64,000 nt of DNA. It comes from an uncultured Myxococcales bacterium. GTDB taxonomy: Bacteria > Myxococcota > Myxococcia > Myxococcales > Myxococcaceae. The stretch spans positions 62,001 through 126,000 of the forward strand of contig CALJKW010000076.1 in the NCBI GenBank assembly GCA_937980205.1, in the 5' to 3' direction. The position numbers were made by a program, and so were the translations under genes. The notes under the pieces were generated by a model. It saw nothing but the letters and a program-made list of their open reading frames with translations. It did not search any database and was not told the DNA's origin. This document shows positions 28,166 to 36,876 of the stretch, in pieces (the first letter of the stretch is position 1; the number at the start of each line of letters is the position of its first letter).

Positions 28166-28309
28166 TGCGCGCACCTCGTTCAGCAACGCACGGGCCAGCC
28201 GGTGATTGCCGTGTTGTTGCGGATCTGTAGTGGGAGGCGCCCATCGGTTTTCTGACAGGTGCGCCATCCCGCGCGCAGGCGAGCTGTGACTACATGGTCA
28301 CGGTTGTGA

Positions 28310-31294
28310 TCACTGCGAGATCAGCAGCGGCAGCTCGTTCAGCTCGAACGTGAGCGTCGGGTTCGAGCCCGCGCCGCTGAGATCGCAGTACGTCCAGCTC
28401 GCGCCCTGATCGAGGCTGAAGCGGTAGCCGTACTGGTAGAAGCCCGGCGCCGGGAGCGTGAAGCTGCCCTGGTACTCGTCGTCGTTGCCCGCCGAGAGGT
28501 TGAAGGTCGCGTTCGTCCACGACCACCCGAACTGGTACTGCGGGTTCGCGGTCATCGGGCCGACGCCGAGCTGAGCGCGCACGTTCGGGTTCGCGCCGTT
28601 CGGGGTCACTCCGGCCTCGTAGAGGCGGCCAAACACGGGCGGTGACGTGGTGCCCGCCATCGCGGAGATCACCGGCGGGAACTGCACGTTGCAGAAGTCC
28701 GCTTCCAGCGCCGCGTCGGTCTCGTTCAGCACCGAGCAGGCGCAGCTGTACGGAGCCGTCGCGCTGTTGCGCGGCGCCGGCGCTGAAGCCGTGAAGTCGC
28801 GCGAGTTGTCGTTGGAGTCGTCACAGCCGCCGTTTCCGCGGAAGACACCCGTGGCGGCAGTCGTCGCCGGAGCTGCTGCGCCTTCAGCGCAGCTCGTGCC
28901 CGTGCCGTACGAGACGAGGTCGATGACGTTGGCTGCAGCGCAGCTGGCGCCGATGCCCGTCGTGCCAGTGACCAGCGCGACTTTTCCGGCGGTGGCGGAC
29001 ATGCCGATCTGGCTCGTATGGGTGTGGTCCGCAGTGACCGTCGCGCCGGTCGTGCCGGTGCTCATCACCACGAGGAAATATCCGCCCGCCGGAACGCCAG
29101 CGTCAGGCAGTGGAGCAACGGCCGTGAAGCTCCCGCCTGCGCTCGCGTACTGGACGGACAAGCCGGCGAGTGAAACGGTCGAGAAGCCGCGGTTGTGAAG
29201 CTCGACGTAGTCGGAACGGATCGGCGCGGTACCGCCGCCACCGCCGCCGTACACCTGGCTGATCACGAGCGAGCCCTCGCACGCCGCGAAGCTCTGCAGC
29301 GTGAACCCGTTCGCCATCGTGAACTGCGCAGCGAGCGGCACGCCGTTCGTCGCGGTCGCGCCCTGCGTCACGCGAATCTTGTACGTCCGGTGCAGCAGCA
29401 TGCCCGGCACGGTCTGGAACGTGGCGATGGTGTTGCCGCTCGTCATCGTCGGCCCGGTGCCGCCGAGGCACGACGCGAAGTTGTCGTTGGAGACCTGCAC
29501 CGAGTCGGTGCACGGGCCGTACGCCGCCTGCATCGTCAGCGACGCCGCCGCCATCGGCTGGCTGAAGGTGATGGAGATCGCCGCAGACGGCAGCGGAGTC
29601 GCGTTGTCCGCCGGGTTCGTCGCGATGACCATCGGCGGCGGCACGCACTGTCCGGCGCCGTTGCACGCCGTGCCTCCGTCCTCGTTGCAGGGGAAGCCTG
29701 CGTCGGCCGGCGGCCGGCTGGGCGTGCCTGCGGTGCAGACCTGGAACGTGCACTGGTTCGGCTCGTCCGCGGGCAGGTCCGAGTCGAACACCGCGGCCAC
29801 GGTGCCGCCGTCGCCGTCGCACTGATTCTGCCGGCAGTCACCGGCGGTCTGCGCGGTGACGACGGTGCCGGCGTCGCTGAACGAAGCGCTGCAAACGTTC
29901 GAGTTGCACGCGTAGGTCGCGCACTCGGAGTTGGCTCCGCACTGCGCGGCGGTGTTGCACTGCACGCACACGCCCATCGCGGTGCATACGCCGGTGGGGC
30001 AGGGCGTGTCCTCCGGGCGGAACGGGTGCTGCGGCGTGCCCATCGAGCACGTCTCGCTGGTGCACGCGTTGCCGTCGTCGGCCGGAACGTCGCCGTCCGC
30101 GTTCGCCACGGTCGTGCCGCCGTCGCCGTCGCAGACGTTCGACTTGCAGTCGCCCGCGGTCTGCATCGCCGTCGGCGTGCCGCTCATCGCGTTCGTGACG
30201 CTGCACACGTTCATCGTGCAGGCGTAGGTGCGGCAGTCGGTGTTCGCTCCGCACTGCGAGGCGATGTTGCACGCCACGCAGTTGCCGAGCATGTCGCAGA
30301 CCGAGCCGCCGTTCTGCGAGCACGGAGAGCTCTCGGGCACCGGCGTGAACGTCGGTACTCCGCCCATACACGTGTCGGTCGTGCACTGCTGCAGGTCGTT
30401 CGGGACGTCGGTGTCGAAGCTCGCGGCGACGACGCCGCCGTCGCCGTCGCACTCGTTGCGGCGGCAGTCTCCGGCGGTCTGAGCGGTCACGACCGTGCCG
30501 GCGTCGGCGTAGAGCGTGCCGCAGGCGCCGGCGATGCACGTGCGTGCGGCGCACTCACCGTCGGCGCCCGGACACTGCGCCGCCACGTTGCACTGCACGC
30601 ACGTGCCGTTCGCGCTGCAGAAGCCTGTCGGGCACGGCGTGTCGATCGGGAGATCCACGAGCTGCGGCACGCCCATCGAGCACGTCTGCGAGGTGCAGGC
30701 GTTGCCGTCGTCGGCGGGAAGGTCGGTGTCGTCGATCGCGGCGAGCACGCCGCCGTCGCCGTCGCACACCGCGACCTGGCAGTCGCCCGCGGTCTGCGCC
30801 GCCAGCTCGGTGCCGGCAGCTGCGTTCGCGAACCCGCACGCGGTCGCGATGCACGTGCGCACGCGGCACGCGGTGTCCATGCCCGGGCAGCTCGCCGCGG
30901 TCATGCACTGGCCAGCGTCCGGAGTGCCGGAGTCGACCTCTCCGGCATCCGGCAGGCCGGCGTCCAGCTCGCCCGCGTCGGGAACGCCGGAGTCGGGGAT
31001 GCCTGCGTCCAGCTCTCCGGCATCGGCGGGACCCGCGTCGGGCGGTCCGGCGTCATTGCCGCCGTCGGTGGTGCTCATGCCACCGCCCATGCCACCGCCC
31101 ATGCCGCCACCCATCCCTCCGCCCATGCCGCCGCCGGCCATGCCGCCAGCGGAGCCGCCGCCCGCAGAACCTCCGGCGCTGCCGCCGGCAGTGCCACCGC
31201 CCATTCCACCGTCCATGCCTTCGGGGTCTTCCCCGCAACGGCAGCCAGCGAAGGTGACGAGACAGGCGAGAACGAGCGCGCGCGGCGAAAACAT
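28310..31294 (-). CDS. Large Cys-rich surface lipoprotein with lamin-tail-like region
   Basis: 994 residues from ATG 31294, chosen for its lipoprotein signal (LVLACLVTFAGCRCG). It continues with a Gly/Ser/Met-rich linker (about 25-75), a DAG-rich spacer, and four to five repeats of about 75 residues. Each repeat carries QC-C-C-C, GDCxxxxCDGDGG, CTxxxCxxGxP and a closing GxCVxC. After these come an Ig-like SbsA-type region (about 555-680, NPADNATPLPSAAISITFSQPM), a lamin-tail-like domain (LVISQVYGGGGG, YVELHNRG) and a C-terminal beta domain. It is surface-exposed on the outer membrane by inference; function unknown. Confidence 0.85.
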   Translation of the reverse strand: MFSPRALVLACLVTFAGCRCGEDPEGMDGGMGGGTAGGSAGGSAGGGSAGGMAGGGMGGGMGGGMGGGMGGGMSTTDGGNDAGPPDAGPADAGELDAGIPDSGVPDAGELDAGLPDAGEVDSGTPDAGQCMTAASCPGMDTACRVRTCIATACGFANAAAGTELAAQTAGDCQVAVCDGDGGVLAAIDDTDLPADDGNACTSQTCSMGVPQLVDLPIDTPCPTGFCSANGTCVQCNVAAQCPGADGECAARTCIAGACGTLYADAGTVVTAQTAGDCRRNECDGDGGVVAASFDTDVPNDLQQCTTDTCMGGVPTFTPVPESSPCSQNGGSVCDMLGNCVACNIASQCGANTDCRTYACTMNVCSVTNAMSGTPTAMQTAGDCKSNVCDGDGGTTVANADGDVPADDGNACTSETCSMGTPQHPFRPEDTPCPTGVCTAMGVCVQCNTAAQCGANSECATYACNSNVCSASFSDAGTVVTAQTAGDCRQNQCDGDGGTVAAVFDSDLPADEPNQCTFQVCTAGTPSRPPADAGFPCNEDGGTACNGAGQCVPPPMVIATNPADNATPLPSAAISITFSQPMAAASLTMQAAYGPCTDSVQVSNDNFASCLGGTGPTMTSGNTIATFQTVPGMLLHRTYKIRVTQGATATNGVPLAAQFTMANGFTLQSFAACEGSLVISQVYGGGGGGTAPIRSDYVELHNRGFSTVSLAGLSVQYASAGGSFTAVAPLPDAGVPAGGYFLVVMSTGTTGATVTADHTHTSQIGMSATAGKVALVTGTTGIGASCAAANVIDLVSYGTGTSCAEGAAAPATTAATGVFRGNGGCDDSNDNSRDFTASAPAPRNSATAPYSCACSVLNETDAALEADFCNVQFPPVISAMAGTTSPPVFGRLYEAGVTPNGANPNVRAQLGVGPMTANPQYQFGWSWTNATFNLSAGNDDEYQGSFTLPAPGFYQYGYRFSLDQGASWTYCDLSGAGSNPTLTFELNELPLLISQ

Positions 31295-31312
31295 GGCGCG
31301 CGACCCTAGCAC

Positions 31313-31876
31313 CTACGCGCGGATCTTCTCCCGCAACGCCTTCGCGCGCGCCTGCGAGTCCGGGTCCGTCGACGTCATCTCGATGGAGCGCAGCCGCTGC
31401 TCGAGCGAGCGCGGCACCTTCGCGCCGGAGAGCTTGCCCTCCTCCTGCAGCACCTCGAGCTTCGCGAGCGCCTTGTCGACGATGCGCTCCTTCGGGTGGT
31501 CGAGCAGCGAGTCGAGGAAGTAGGCGTCCTCGGGCAGCTCCGGGTACTTCTCCAGGTACTCGACGACGCCCTGCACCCAGGCCTTGCGGTCGGGCATCTC
31601 CCGCAGCTTCATCATCGCGTCCTTCTGCTGCTTCCGTTTCCCCTCGGGGTCGAACTGCTGCTCGAGGCCCTCGGGGAGGACACCGCCGGTGAACAGCGCG
31701 TCGGCCGCCTGCTTGTACTTCTCGTAAGAGGCGCTCTTCTCAATCTTCTGCTGCTGCGGGTCGTCCTGCCGGGAGTGGTACTTCGACTTGCCGCGCTGGG
31801 CGTCGATCTCCCTCCACGACTTGTTTCGCTTCCCGGAGAACCCGCCGCCGTCATCGTCGCGGTTTTTGCCCGCCAT
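31313..31876 (-). CDS. Charged helical protein, unknown function
   Basis: 187 residues. The N-terminus (about 1-50) is highly charged and probably disordered (GKNRDDDGGGFSGKRNKSW). The rest is predicted helical with many Lys, Glu and Gln residues and two ARM/HEAT-like stretches (LLDHPKERIVDKALAKLEVLQ). There is no signal or membrane span, so it is cytoplasmic. The start overlaps the end of the upstream gene 31851-32591 by 26 bases, and its stop lies 18 bases before the lipoprotein start; the three genes probably form one transcript. No family is recognised. Confidence 0.75.
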   Translation of the reverse strand: MAGKNRDDDGGGFSGKRNKSWREIDAQRGKSKYHSRQDDPQQQKIEKSASYEKYKQAADALFTGGVLPEGLEQQFDPEGKRKQQKDAMMKLREMPDRKAWVQGVVEYLEKYPELPEDAYFLDSLLDHPKERIVDKALAKLEVLQEEGKLSGAKVPRSLEQRLRSIEMTSTDPDSQARAKALREKIRA

Positions 31877-32591
31877 GTTCGACTCCTTGCCAGAGGGCTT
31901 TGAGGCCCCCGTCGACCAGCCGCTGCAGCTCCTTAGCGTCGGTCTCGTTCAACGGCTCGTCTTCGTCCGTCGCGGCCTGGAACACCGCCTCCTGCGCCCA
32001 GGCCGCGAGCGTCGAAGGCACCTCTCCACCCGAACCCACCTCGACCCGCCCCAGACCGTTCGGCGCACCCAGCTCGAGGACCGCGAACAGCTCGAAGAGG
32101 ATCTGCCGAGCCGCGGCGTACACTGAATCCGGCGCGGCGCTCTCGTCAAGCCAGGTCACCAGCGCGTCGAGCCGGTTCTCGAACGCGTGCTCGAGCTTCG
32201 TGCGCTCCTTCTCCGGCGCGCGCTCGAGGTAGCCGAAGGCGCCGTCGAGCCACTCGGCCGAAGGCCCCTCTTTCGGGAACTTCGTGGGCGGCTTCTCAGG
32301 CGGCGCCTTCTTCGGCCGGTCGGGGCGCGCGGGCGGCGCCGTGAGGTCGACCCGCTCGCCCGACTCGAGCAGATCCCACAGCCCGAACAGGTTGCCGTAC
32401 AGCGCGGGCGCGTCGTCGCGGTTCGAGAAGCGCGGCTCGTCTTCGAACAGCGCGGAGATGACCACCGAGACGGGGACTCCCTCGTTCTGCGCTTTGAGGA
32501 AGGCCTCGGCGACCGCCTCGCTGTCGGCGAGCGAGCCGGCGCGCTCGAGCAGCGCATCGAGACGCGCGCGGCCCTCGAACTGGCGCTTCAT
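31851..32591 (-). CDS. Cytoplasmic protein, unknown function
   Basis: 246 residues from ATG 32591; an in-frame ATG at 32600 adds three residues. The frame stays open far upstream into the divergent gene, but that part is a shadow. The protein is helical and acidic, with a Pro/Lys linker (about 85-115, APPARPDRPKKAPPEKPPT). No motif is recognised. It overlaps the next gene by 26 bases, which suggests co-translation. Its 5' end is separated from the divergent regulator gene by at most 26 bases. Confidence 0.72.
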   Translation of the reverse strand: MKRQFEGRARLDALLERAGSLADSEAVAEAFLKAQNEGVPVSVVISALFEDEPRFSNRDDAPALYGNLFGLWDLLESGERVDLTAPPARPDRPKKAPPEKPPTKFPKEGPSAEWLDGAFGYLERAPEKERTKLEHAFENRLDALVTWLDESAAPDSVYAAARQILFELFAVLELGAPNGLGRVEVGSGGEVPSTLAAWAQEAVFQAATDEDEPLNETDAKELQRLVDGGLKALWQGVEHGGQKPRR

Positions 32592-32616
32592 GCTAGACAT
32601 TCGCGCTCCCCATACC

Positions 32617-33258
32617 GTGAAGACCGCACGCGAGAACAGCACGCGAAAGAACCGGGCGGACGTCTCCGACGAGGTCGCGCACCCGCAAGGCTCGTCCGAC
32701 CTCGCCCCCATCGTCGGCCGCAACCTGAAGCGCCTGCGCAGCAAGGCGGGGCTCTCGCTCGAGAAGCTGAGCAAGGCCAGCGGAGTCAGCCGCGCCATGC
32801 TCGGCCAGGTCGAGCTCGGCCAGTCGGCGCCCACCATCAACGTGCTGTGGAAGATCGCGCGCGCGCTCGGCGTGCCGTTCTCGGCGCTGATCAGCACGCA
32901 GCCGACGAGCGGCATTCGCGTGCTCAAGGCCCTCGAGGCCAAGCGCCTCACCTCGCACGACGGCCGCTTCCAGTCGCGCGCGCTGTTCCCCTACGACGGC
33001 CCGCGCCGCGTCGAGTTCTACGAGCTGCGCCTGGGCAAGGGCGGCGTCGAAGAGGCCCACCCGCACCCGCCCGGCACCACCGAGAACCTCATCGTCGCGA
33101 AGGGCGTCGTCGAGATCGAGGTCGCCGGAGAGACCCACCCGCTCGACACCGGCGACGCCATCGTCTTCGAGGCCGACAAGCCGCACGTCTACAAGAACAG
33201 CGGTAAGGAAGAGGCCGTGATGTACCTGGTCATGACGTACGCCGAGGAGATCGGTTGA
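32617..33258 (+). CDS. XRE-family regulator with C-terminal cupin domain
   Basis: 213 residues from GTG 32617; an ATG at 32590 is possible but would overlap the divergent gene's start. The HTH domain (about 30-90: IVGRNLKRLRSKAGLSLEKL, then SGVSRAMLGQVELGQ) is followed by a cupin (about 110-210: EEAHPHPPGTTENLIVAKG and the HVY of KPHVYKNSG). The regulators of this architecture sense a small ligand through the cupin. The gene overlaps serine acetyltransferase as TTGA, so it probably controls cysteine or sulfur metabolism. Autoregulation and control of the divergent operon are plausible given the tiny intergenic gap. Confidence 0.9.
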   Translation: MKTARENSTRKNRADVSDEVAHPQGSSDLAPIVGRNLKRLRSKAGLSLEKLSKASGVSRAMLGQVELGQSAPTINVLWKIARALGVPFSALISTQPTSGIRVLKALEAKRLTSHDGRFQSRALFPYDGPRRVEFYELRLGKGGVEEAHPHPPGTTENLIVAKGVVEIEVAGETHPLDTGDAIVFEADKPHVYKNSGKEEAVMYLVMTYAEEIG

Positions 33259-33962
33259 TCGCCACGCTGATCGCCGACGTCGCCGCGGCGCTCAAGAACG
33301 ACCCGGCCGCCCGCGGTCGCACCGAGGTGCTGCTCACGTACCCCGGCCTGCACGCGCTGATGCTGCACCGCGTGGCGCACGGCCTCTGGCTCCGGCACGC
33401 CAAGCTGCTCGCGCGCATGGTCTCGCACCAGGCGCGCTTCCTCACCGGCGTCGAGATTCACCCCGGCGCGCGCATCGCCGACGGCGTCTTCATCGACCAC
33501 GGCATGGGCGTCGTCGTCGGAGAGACCGCCGTCATCGAAGAGGGCTGCATCCTCTACAAGGGCGTCGTGCTCGGCGGCACCTCGCTCGAGCGCCGCGTCC
33601 GCCACCCCCACCTCGGCAAGAACGTCATCGTCGGCTCGAACGCCTGCGTGCTCGGCGCCATCAAGGTCGGAGACGGCGCCCGCATCGGCTCGGGCAGCGT
33701 CGTCATCGCCGACGTGCCCGAAGGTGCGACCGTCGTCGGCGTGCCGGGCCGCGTCGTGAAGACGAAGGGCCCCATCGACGCCCTCGACCACGCGGCCCTG
33801 CCGGACCCGGTTCAGGACGTCTTGCGCTCGCTCGCCCACCAGCAGGAGATGCTGATGGAGCGGCTCTCCCGATTGGAGCGGAAATACCGGAACGTAGACG
33901 AGGCCGAAGCGTTGGAAGCCCGTGAGGACGACCCCCGCCACCGCGCCGGCCGCATCTTCTGA
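33255..33962 (+). CDS. cysE: Serine O-acetyltransferase
   Basis: 235 residues from TTG 33255, fixed by the TTGA overlap with the regulator. The left-handed beta-helix hexapeptide repeats are clear (GVEIHPGARIADGVFIDHG, then GVVVGETAVIEEGCILYKGV) and the catalytic His/Asp region DHGMGVVVGE is intact. This is the short EpsC/CysE form. It makes O-acetylserine from serine and acetyl-CoA for cysteine synthesis. The C-terminal tail (about 175-235) is extended, helical and charged. A compact GC hairpin follows the stop. The cupin regulator upstream may respond to a sulfur metabolite. Confidence 0.93.
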   Translation: MIATLIADVAAALKNDPAARGRTEVLLTYPGLHALMLHRVAHGLWLRHAKLLARMVSHQARFLTGVEIHPGARIADGVFIDHGMGVVVGETAVIEEGCILYKGVVLGGTSLERRVRHPHLGKNVIVGSNACVLGAIKVGDGARIGSGSVVIADVPEGATVVGVPGRVVKTKGPIDALDHAALPDPVQDVLRSLAHQQEMLMERLSRLERKYRNVDEAEALEAREDDPRHRAGRIF

Positions 33963-33963
33963 A

Positions 33964-33984
33964 TGCCACCCCGGTGGGGGGGCA
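33964..33984 (+). terminator. GC hairpin after cysE
   Basis: TGCCACC-CC-GGTGGGGGGGCA begins two bases after the cysE stop. It can fold into a tight stem with a two-base loop and has no T-run. This placement suits termination or attenuation between cysE and the sigma factor gene. Confidence 0.35.
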
Positions 33985-34051
33985 CACACGGGCCAGCATG
34001 CGCCTGCGGGTGGACATCAGCGGTACGGCGGCACTAACACCGCCCGCCCCC

Positions 34052-34642
34052 ATGGGAGCGAACGTGCCCGTCACTGATGCGAGGGCAGACCTGCTCTCCC
34101 GCGCCCGCTCGGGGGACACGTCGGCCTTCCGAGAGCTGTACGCGCAGCACCACCGCCAGGTCGCCTCGCAGCTCGCCTTCCTGGTTCCCCGCGCGGACCT
34201 CGAAGACGTGCTGCAAGACGTTTTCGTCGAGGTCTACCGCTCGCTGCACCGCTTCGAGGGCCGCTCGGCCTTCACCACGTGGCTGTACCGGCTGACGGTG
34301 CACGTCGCGATGAAGGCGCGCCGCAAGCACACCCGCTCGCGCCTCGACATCGTCGAGGAGCTGCCCGAGACCGTCGACCCGGGCGCCACTCCCGACGACG
34401 TCGCGCAGTCGGCCGAGCGCCAGGCGCGCGTCGAAGAGCTCTTGCAGAAGCTGTCTCCGAAGAAGCGCGCCGTGCTGGTGATGCACGACCTGCGCGGCAT
34501 GGAGGCGCAGCGCATCGCCGAAATCCTCGACACCAACATCCTCACCGTGCGCACGCGGCTGTTCTACGCGCGGCGCGAGCTCGAGGCGCTCGCGGCGAAC
34601 GACCCCGCGCTCGGTGAGTTCTTCGGCGGAGGTGCGTCGTGA
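34052..34642 (+). CDS. ECF-type RNA polymerase sigma factor
   Basis: 196 residues from ATG 34052. Region 2 shows FRELYAQHHRQVASQLAFLV, DVLQDVFVEVYRSLHRF and AFTTWLYRL; region 4 shows SPKKRAVLVMHDLRGMEAQRIAEIL with the recognition helix ILTVRTRLFYARRELE. Domain spacing is that of ECF sigma factors. The stop overlaps the GTG of the next gene (GTGA), the usual coupling of a sigma factor with its anti-sigma factor. The promoters it recognises cannot be read from sequence. Confidence 0.94.
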   Translation: MGANVPVTDARADLLSRARSGDTSAFRELYAQHHRQVASQLAFLVPRADLEDVLQDVFVEVYRSLHRFEGRSAFTTWLYRLTVHVAMKARRKHTRSRLDIVEELPETVDPGATPDDVAQSAERQARVEELLQKLSPKKRAVLVMHDLRGMEAQRIAEILDTNILTVRTRLFYARRELEALAANDPALGEFFGGGAS

Positions 34643-35949
34643 GCGCGCACCTCACCGACGAGCAGCTCGAGAACCCCGGTGACGCGCCGCACCTGCGCGA
34701 CTGCGAGCAGTGCCGGGCGGCGGTCGCTCGCGCGGCGGCGCGGCGCAAGCTGCTCGGCGGCTTGAAGCCCTACACGCTCTCGGACGTCGCGTTCTCGCGC
34801 GTCGAGGCGAAGCTGATGGAGCACGTGCGCGAGAACCCGCCCGGCCCGCGCTGGACGTTCGGACGCATCTTCGCGTGGAGCGCCATCGCCGCGGTGTTCG
34901 CGATGTTCGCCGTCAGCACCGTGCGCCCGCTGCTCGGCAACAAGCCCGAGCTGCCGGTGCCGTTCTTCGAGCCGATGACCGTGGTGCACGCGTCCGGCCC
35001 AGTGGCGGTGAAGGCCGGCGACGTGCTGGGCCGCGACGCGACGGTCGAGGCGTCGAGCGGTCGCGTCGTGCTCGCCACCGCCGACGGCGAGGCGCTGCGG
35101 CTGCGGGGCGGAGCGCGCTTCAAGCTCGGCGCGCGCGACGCGGCGGTGCGACTCGAGGCCGGCACGCTCGGCGTGGACGGCAGGAAGGGCGGGCCCTGGG
35201 TCGTGGCGAACGCCACGCACTGGATTCGCGGCGTCGATGCTTCGTACGAGGTCGCGGCGGATCAGCTGAGGCTGTATCGCGGCATCGTGTACGTGTCGGA
35301 CAGCGCCTCGTTCGACAGTCAGCGCGTGCTCGGAGCGCCCGTCGCGTTCCGCTTCGCGGACGGCAAGGTGAGCCCGCTCGAGCCGCCCTTCGACGTCGGC
35401 CTCGGTGCGCCGCTGCCCTCGCCGTGGGCGCGGTTCGAGCTCGGGCTCGCCGCGAGCGACGTGGAGCTCGACGGCCAGAAGGTGGGGCCGTCGCCGCTGT
35501 CGATGCTGACGACTCCGGGCAGGCACAAGGTGCGCGCGCTCGTCGGAGAGGCGTGGCGCGAGGCGGACGTGGACCTGACCGTCGGCACGCCGGGCGTGGT
35601 CGAGCTGCCCGAGAAGCAGCCGGTGGTGCCGGTGATGCCGCAGGCGCCGACGGGGCCGGTGGTGGAAGCCGACCCCGAGGCGATCGCCGCGGCGGTGAAG
35701 GCCCAGCTGCCGAAGCTGCGCGTGTGCCACGAGAAGTGGCTCAAGGTGAACGAGCAGGCGCACGGCAAGGTGACGATGAACGTGACGGTGTCTCCGAAGG
35801 GGCGCGTGACGCGCGCGACGTTCACCGCCGCCGAGGGTGTGCCGCCCGCGGTGAACGAGTGCCTGGGCCGCGCGGTGCGCGCGATGACGCTGCCGAAGTC
35901 GAGCGAGGAAGTGGAGCTCGAGATTCCGGTGCTGCTCGGCGCGCAGTAG
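34639..35949 (+). CDS. Membrane anti-sigma factor with FecR-like and AgmX/TonB-C-like domains
   Basis: 436 residues, GTG start. A short cytoplasmic part has an H-x3-C-x2-C zinc anti-sigma motif (HLRDCEQC, about 19-26). One membrane span follows (about 77-95), then a FecR-like beta domain (about 105-230: VKAGDVLGRDATVEASSGRV). A Pro-rich segment and a C-terminal AgmX/PglI-type domain end the protein (about 350-436: LPKLRVCHEKWLK, then VNECLGRAVRAM). The periplasmic part should sense an envelope signal and release the sigma factor. The last 99 bases recur at 39706-39804 in damaged form. Confidence 0.88.
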   Translation: MSAHLTDEQLENPGDAPHLRDCEQCRAAVARAAARRKLLGGLKPYTLSDVAFSRVEAKLMEHVRENPPGPRWTFGRIFAWSAIAAVFAMFAVSTVRPLLGNKPELPVPFFEPMTVVHASGPVAVKAGDVLGRDATVEASSGRVVLATADGEALRLRGGARFKLGARDAAVRLEAGTLGVDGRKGGPWVVANATHWIRGVDASYEVAADQLRLYRGIVYVSDSASFDSQRVLGAPVAFRFADGKVSPLEPPFDVGLGAPLPSPWARFELGLAASDVELDGQKVGPSPLSMLTTPGRHKVRALVGEAWREADVDLTVGTPGVVELPEKQPVVPVMPQAPTGPVVEADPEAIAAAVKAQLPKLRVCHEKWLKVNEQAHGKVTMNVTVSPKGRVTRATFTAAEGVPPAVNECLGRAVRAMTLPKSSEEVELEIPVLLGAQ

Positions 35950-36127
35950 GGCCTACCGGGACTGGCAGTGGCCTCGGAGGCGCTCTGGTCGCGCTGAATC
36001 GGAGCGCGACGGTTTGCGCTGCACAAAGGGGAACCCAGGGTTCTGAATCGTGATGGACCCGCGGGGATGAGCCTCACGGTCGAAACCTCTCGAATCTTTC
36101 CGCGATGACGCCGTTGATTGCGGGCCC

Positions 36128-36867
36128 ATGGTGACGACCTTCGGCCTTCTCCACCTCGTGCCCTCTGCGGCCGCGGAGCCGCAGCTGCTGCAGCCGGAGC
36201 CGGTCGCGGGCAACCCCCACACGGTGTGGCGAGCGCGCAACGGCGCCTGGCTGCTCTCGTACTCGGACGCGCCGCGCCCGGGAGATCCCGATTCCCTCGA
36301 GGCCAACGGCAAGTGGTACCGGGTTCCGGGCGGGAGCGCCTAGTCGCGCCTAGTCGTGGGGCGAATGGGTCGTCATCGCGAGCCAGGTGCCGGCGGAAGG
36401 CACCGACGCCGGAGCCCCGTTCAACAACGGGCTGCTGCCATGGCGCGCCAGACGCGTCGTGCTGCTCGACGTCCGCACCGGGCAGCGCATCGACGCTCCG
36501 TGGGACACCGCGGCCGCCGAGCCGATCGACGACGGCGCGCACTGGTTCCTGGTCCACTGCAGTGAGACCCAGGCCACCGTCTCCCGCTGGACGCCACAGA
36601 CCGGAGCCGACACCCCGCTCGGCGTCCTCCCCGAGCCCGTGTCGGTGGCACGGAGTCACCTTCAACCGGGCGGGCACGGCACTCGAGCTCGCGACCGACG
36701 GCGGCTCGCGGTGGTTCGAGCTGAACCCCGACGGCGGCCTCACGCCTCGCCGCGCGCCGCCGCCAACGCCCAGCTCGCCGCTGCAGCAGCTCGAAGCGCC
36801 CGAGCTCGAGCAGCACACGGAGCGCCCGCACTACGCCGACGGCGGAGAGGTCCGCGCGATGGCCTAG
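36128..36867 (+). pseudogene. Frameshifted gene of unknown family (first of a tandem pair)
   Basis: Three reading-frame segments together describe one protein. 36128-36343 begins with a signal-like MVTTFGLLHLVPS and ends at a stop created next to a 10-base tandem duplication (GCGCCTAGTC twice, about 36336-36356). From about 36354 the sequence continues as SWGEWVVIASQVPAEG and VVLLDVRTGQRIDAPWD. Near 36650 it shifts again to GVTFNRAGTALELATDGG and reaches TAG at 36865. The phrase pattern (WGEWVVI, TGQRID, DDGAHWFLVHCS) is repeated in the next remnant. No known function. Confidence 0.68.
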
Positions 36868-36876
36868 GACGGAGGC

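Noticed and set aside
28166..28267. Upstream extension of the ferritin-like gene
   Set aside because: Third codon positions lose the G/C bias and a better ribosome site precedes ATG 28165.
32592..32951. N-terminal extension of the 31851-32591 gene
   Set aside because: It is antisense to the HTH domain of the XRE-cupin regulator and has no coding bias.
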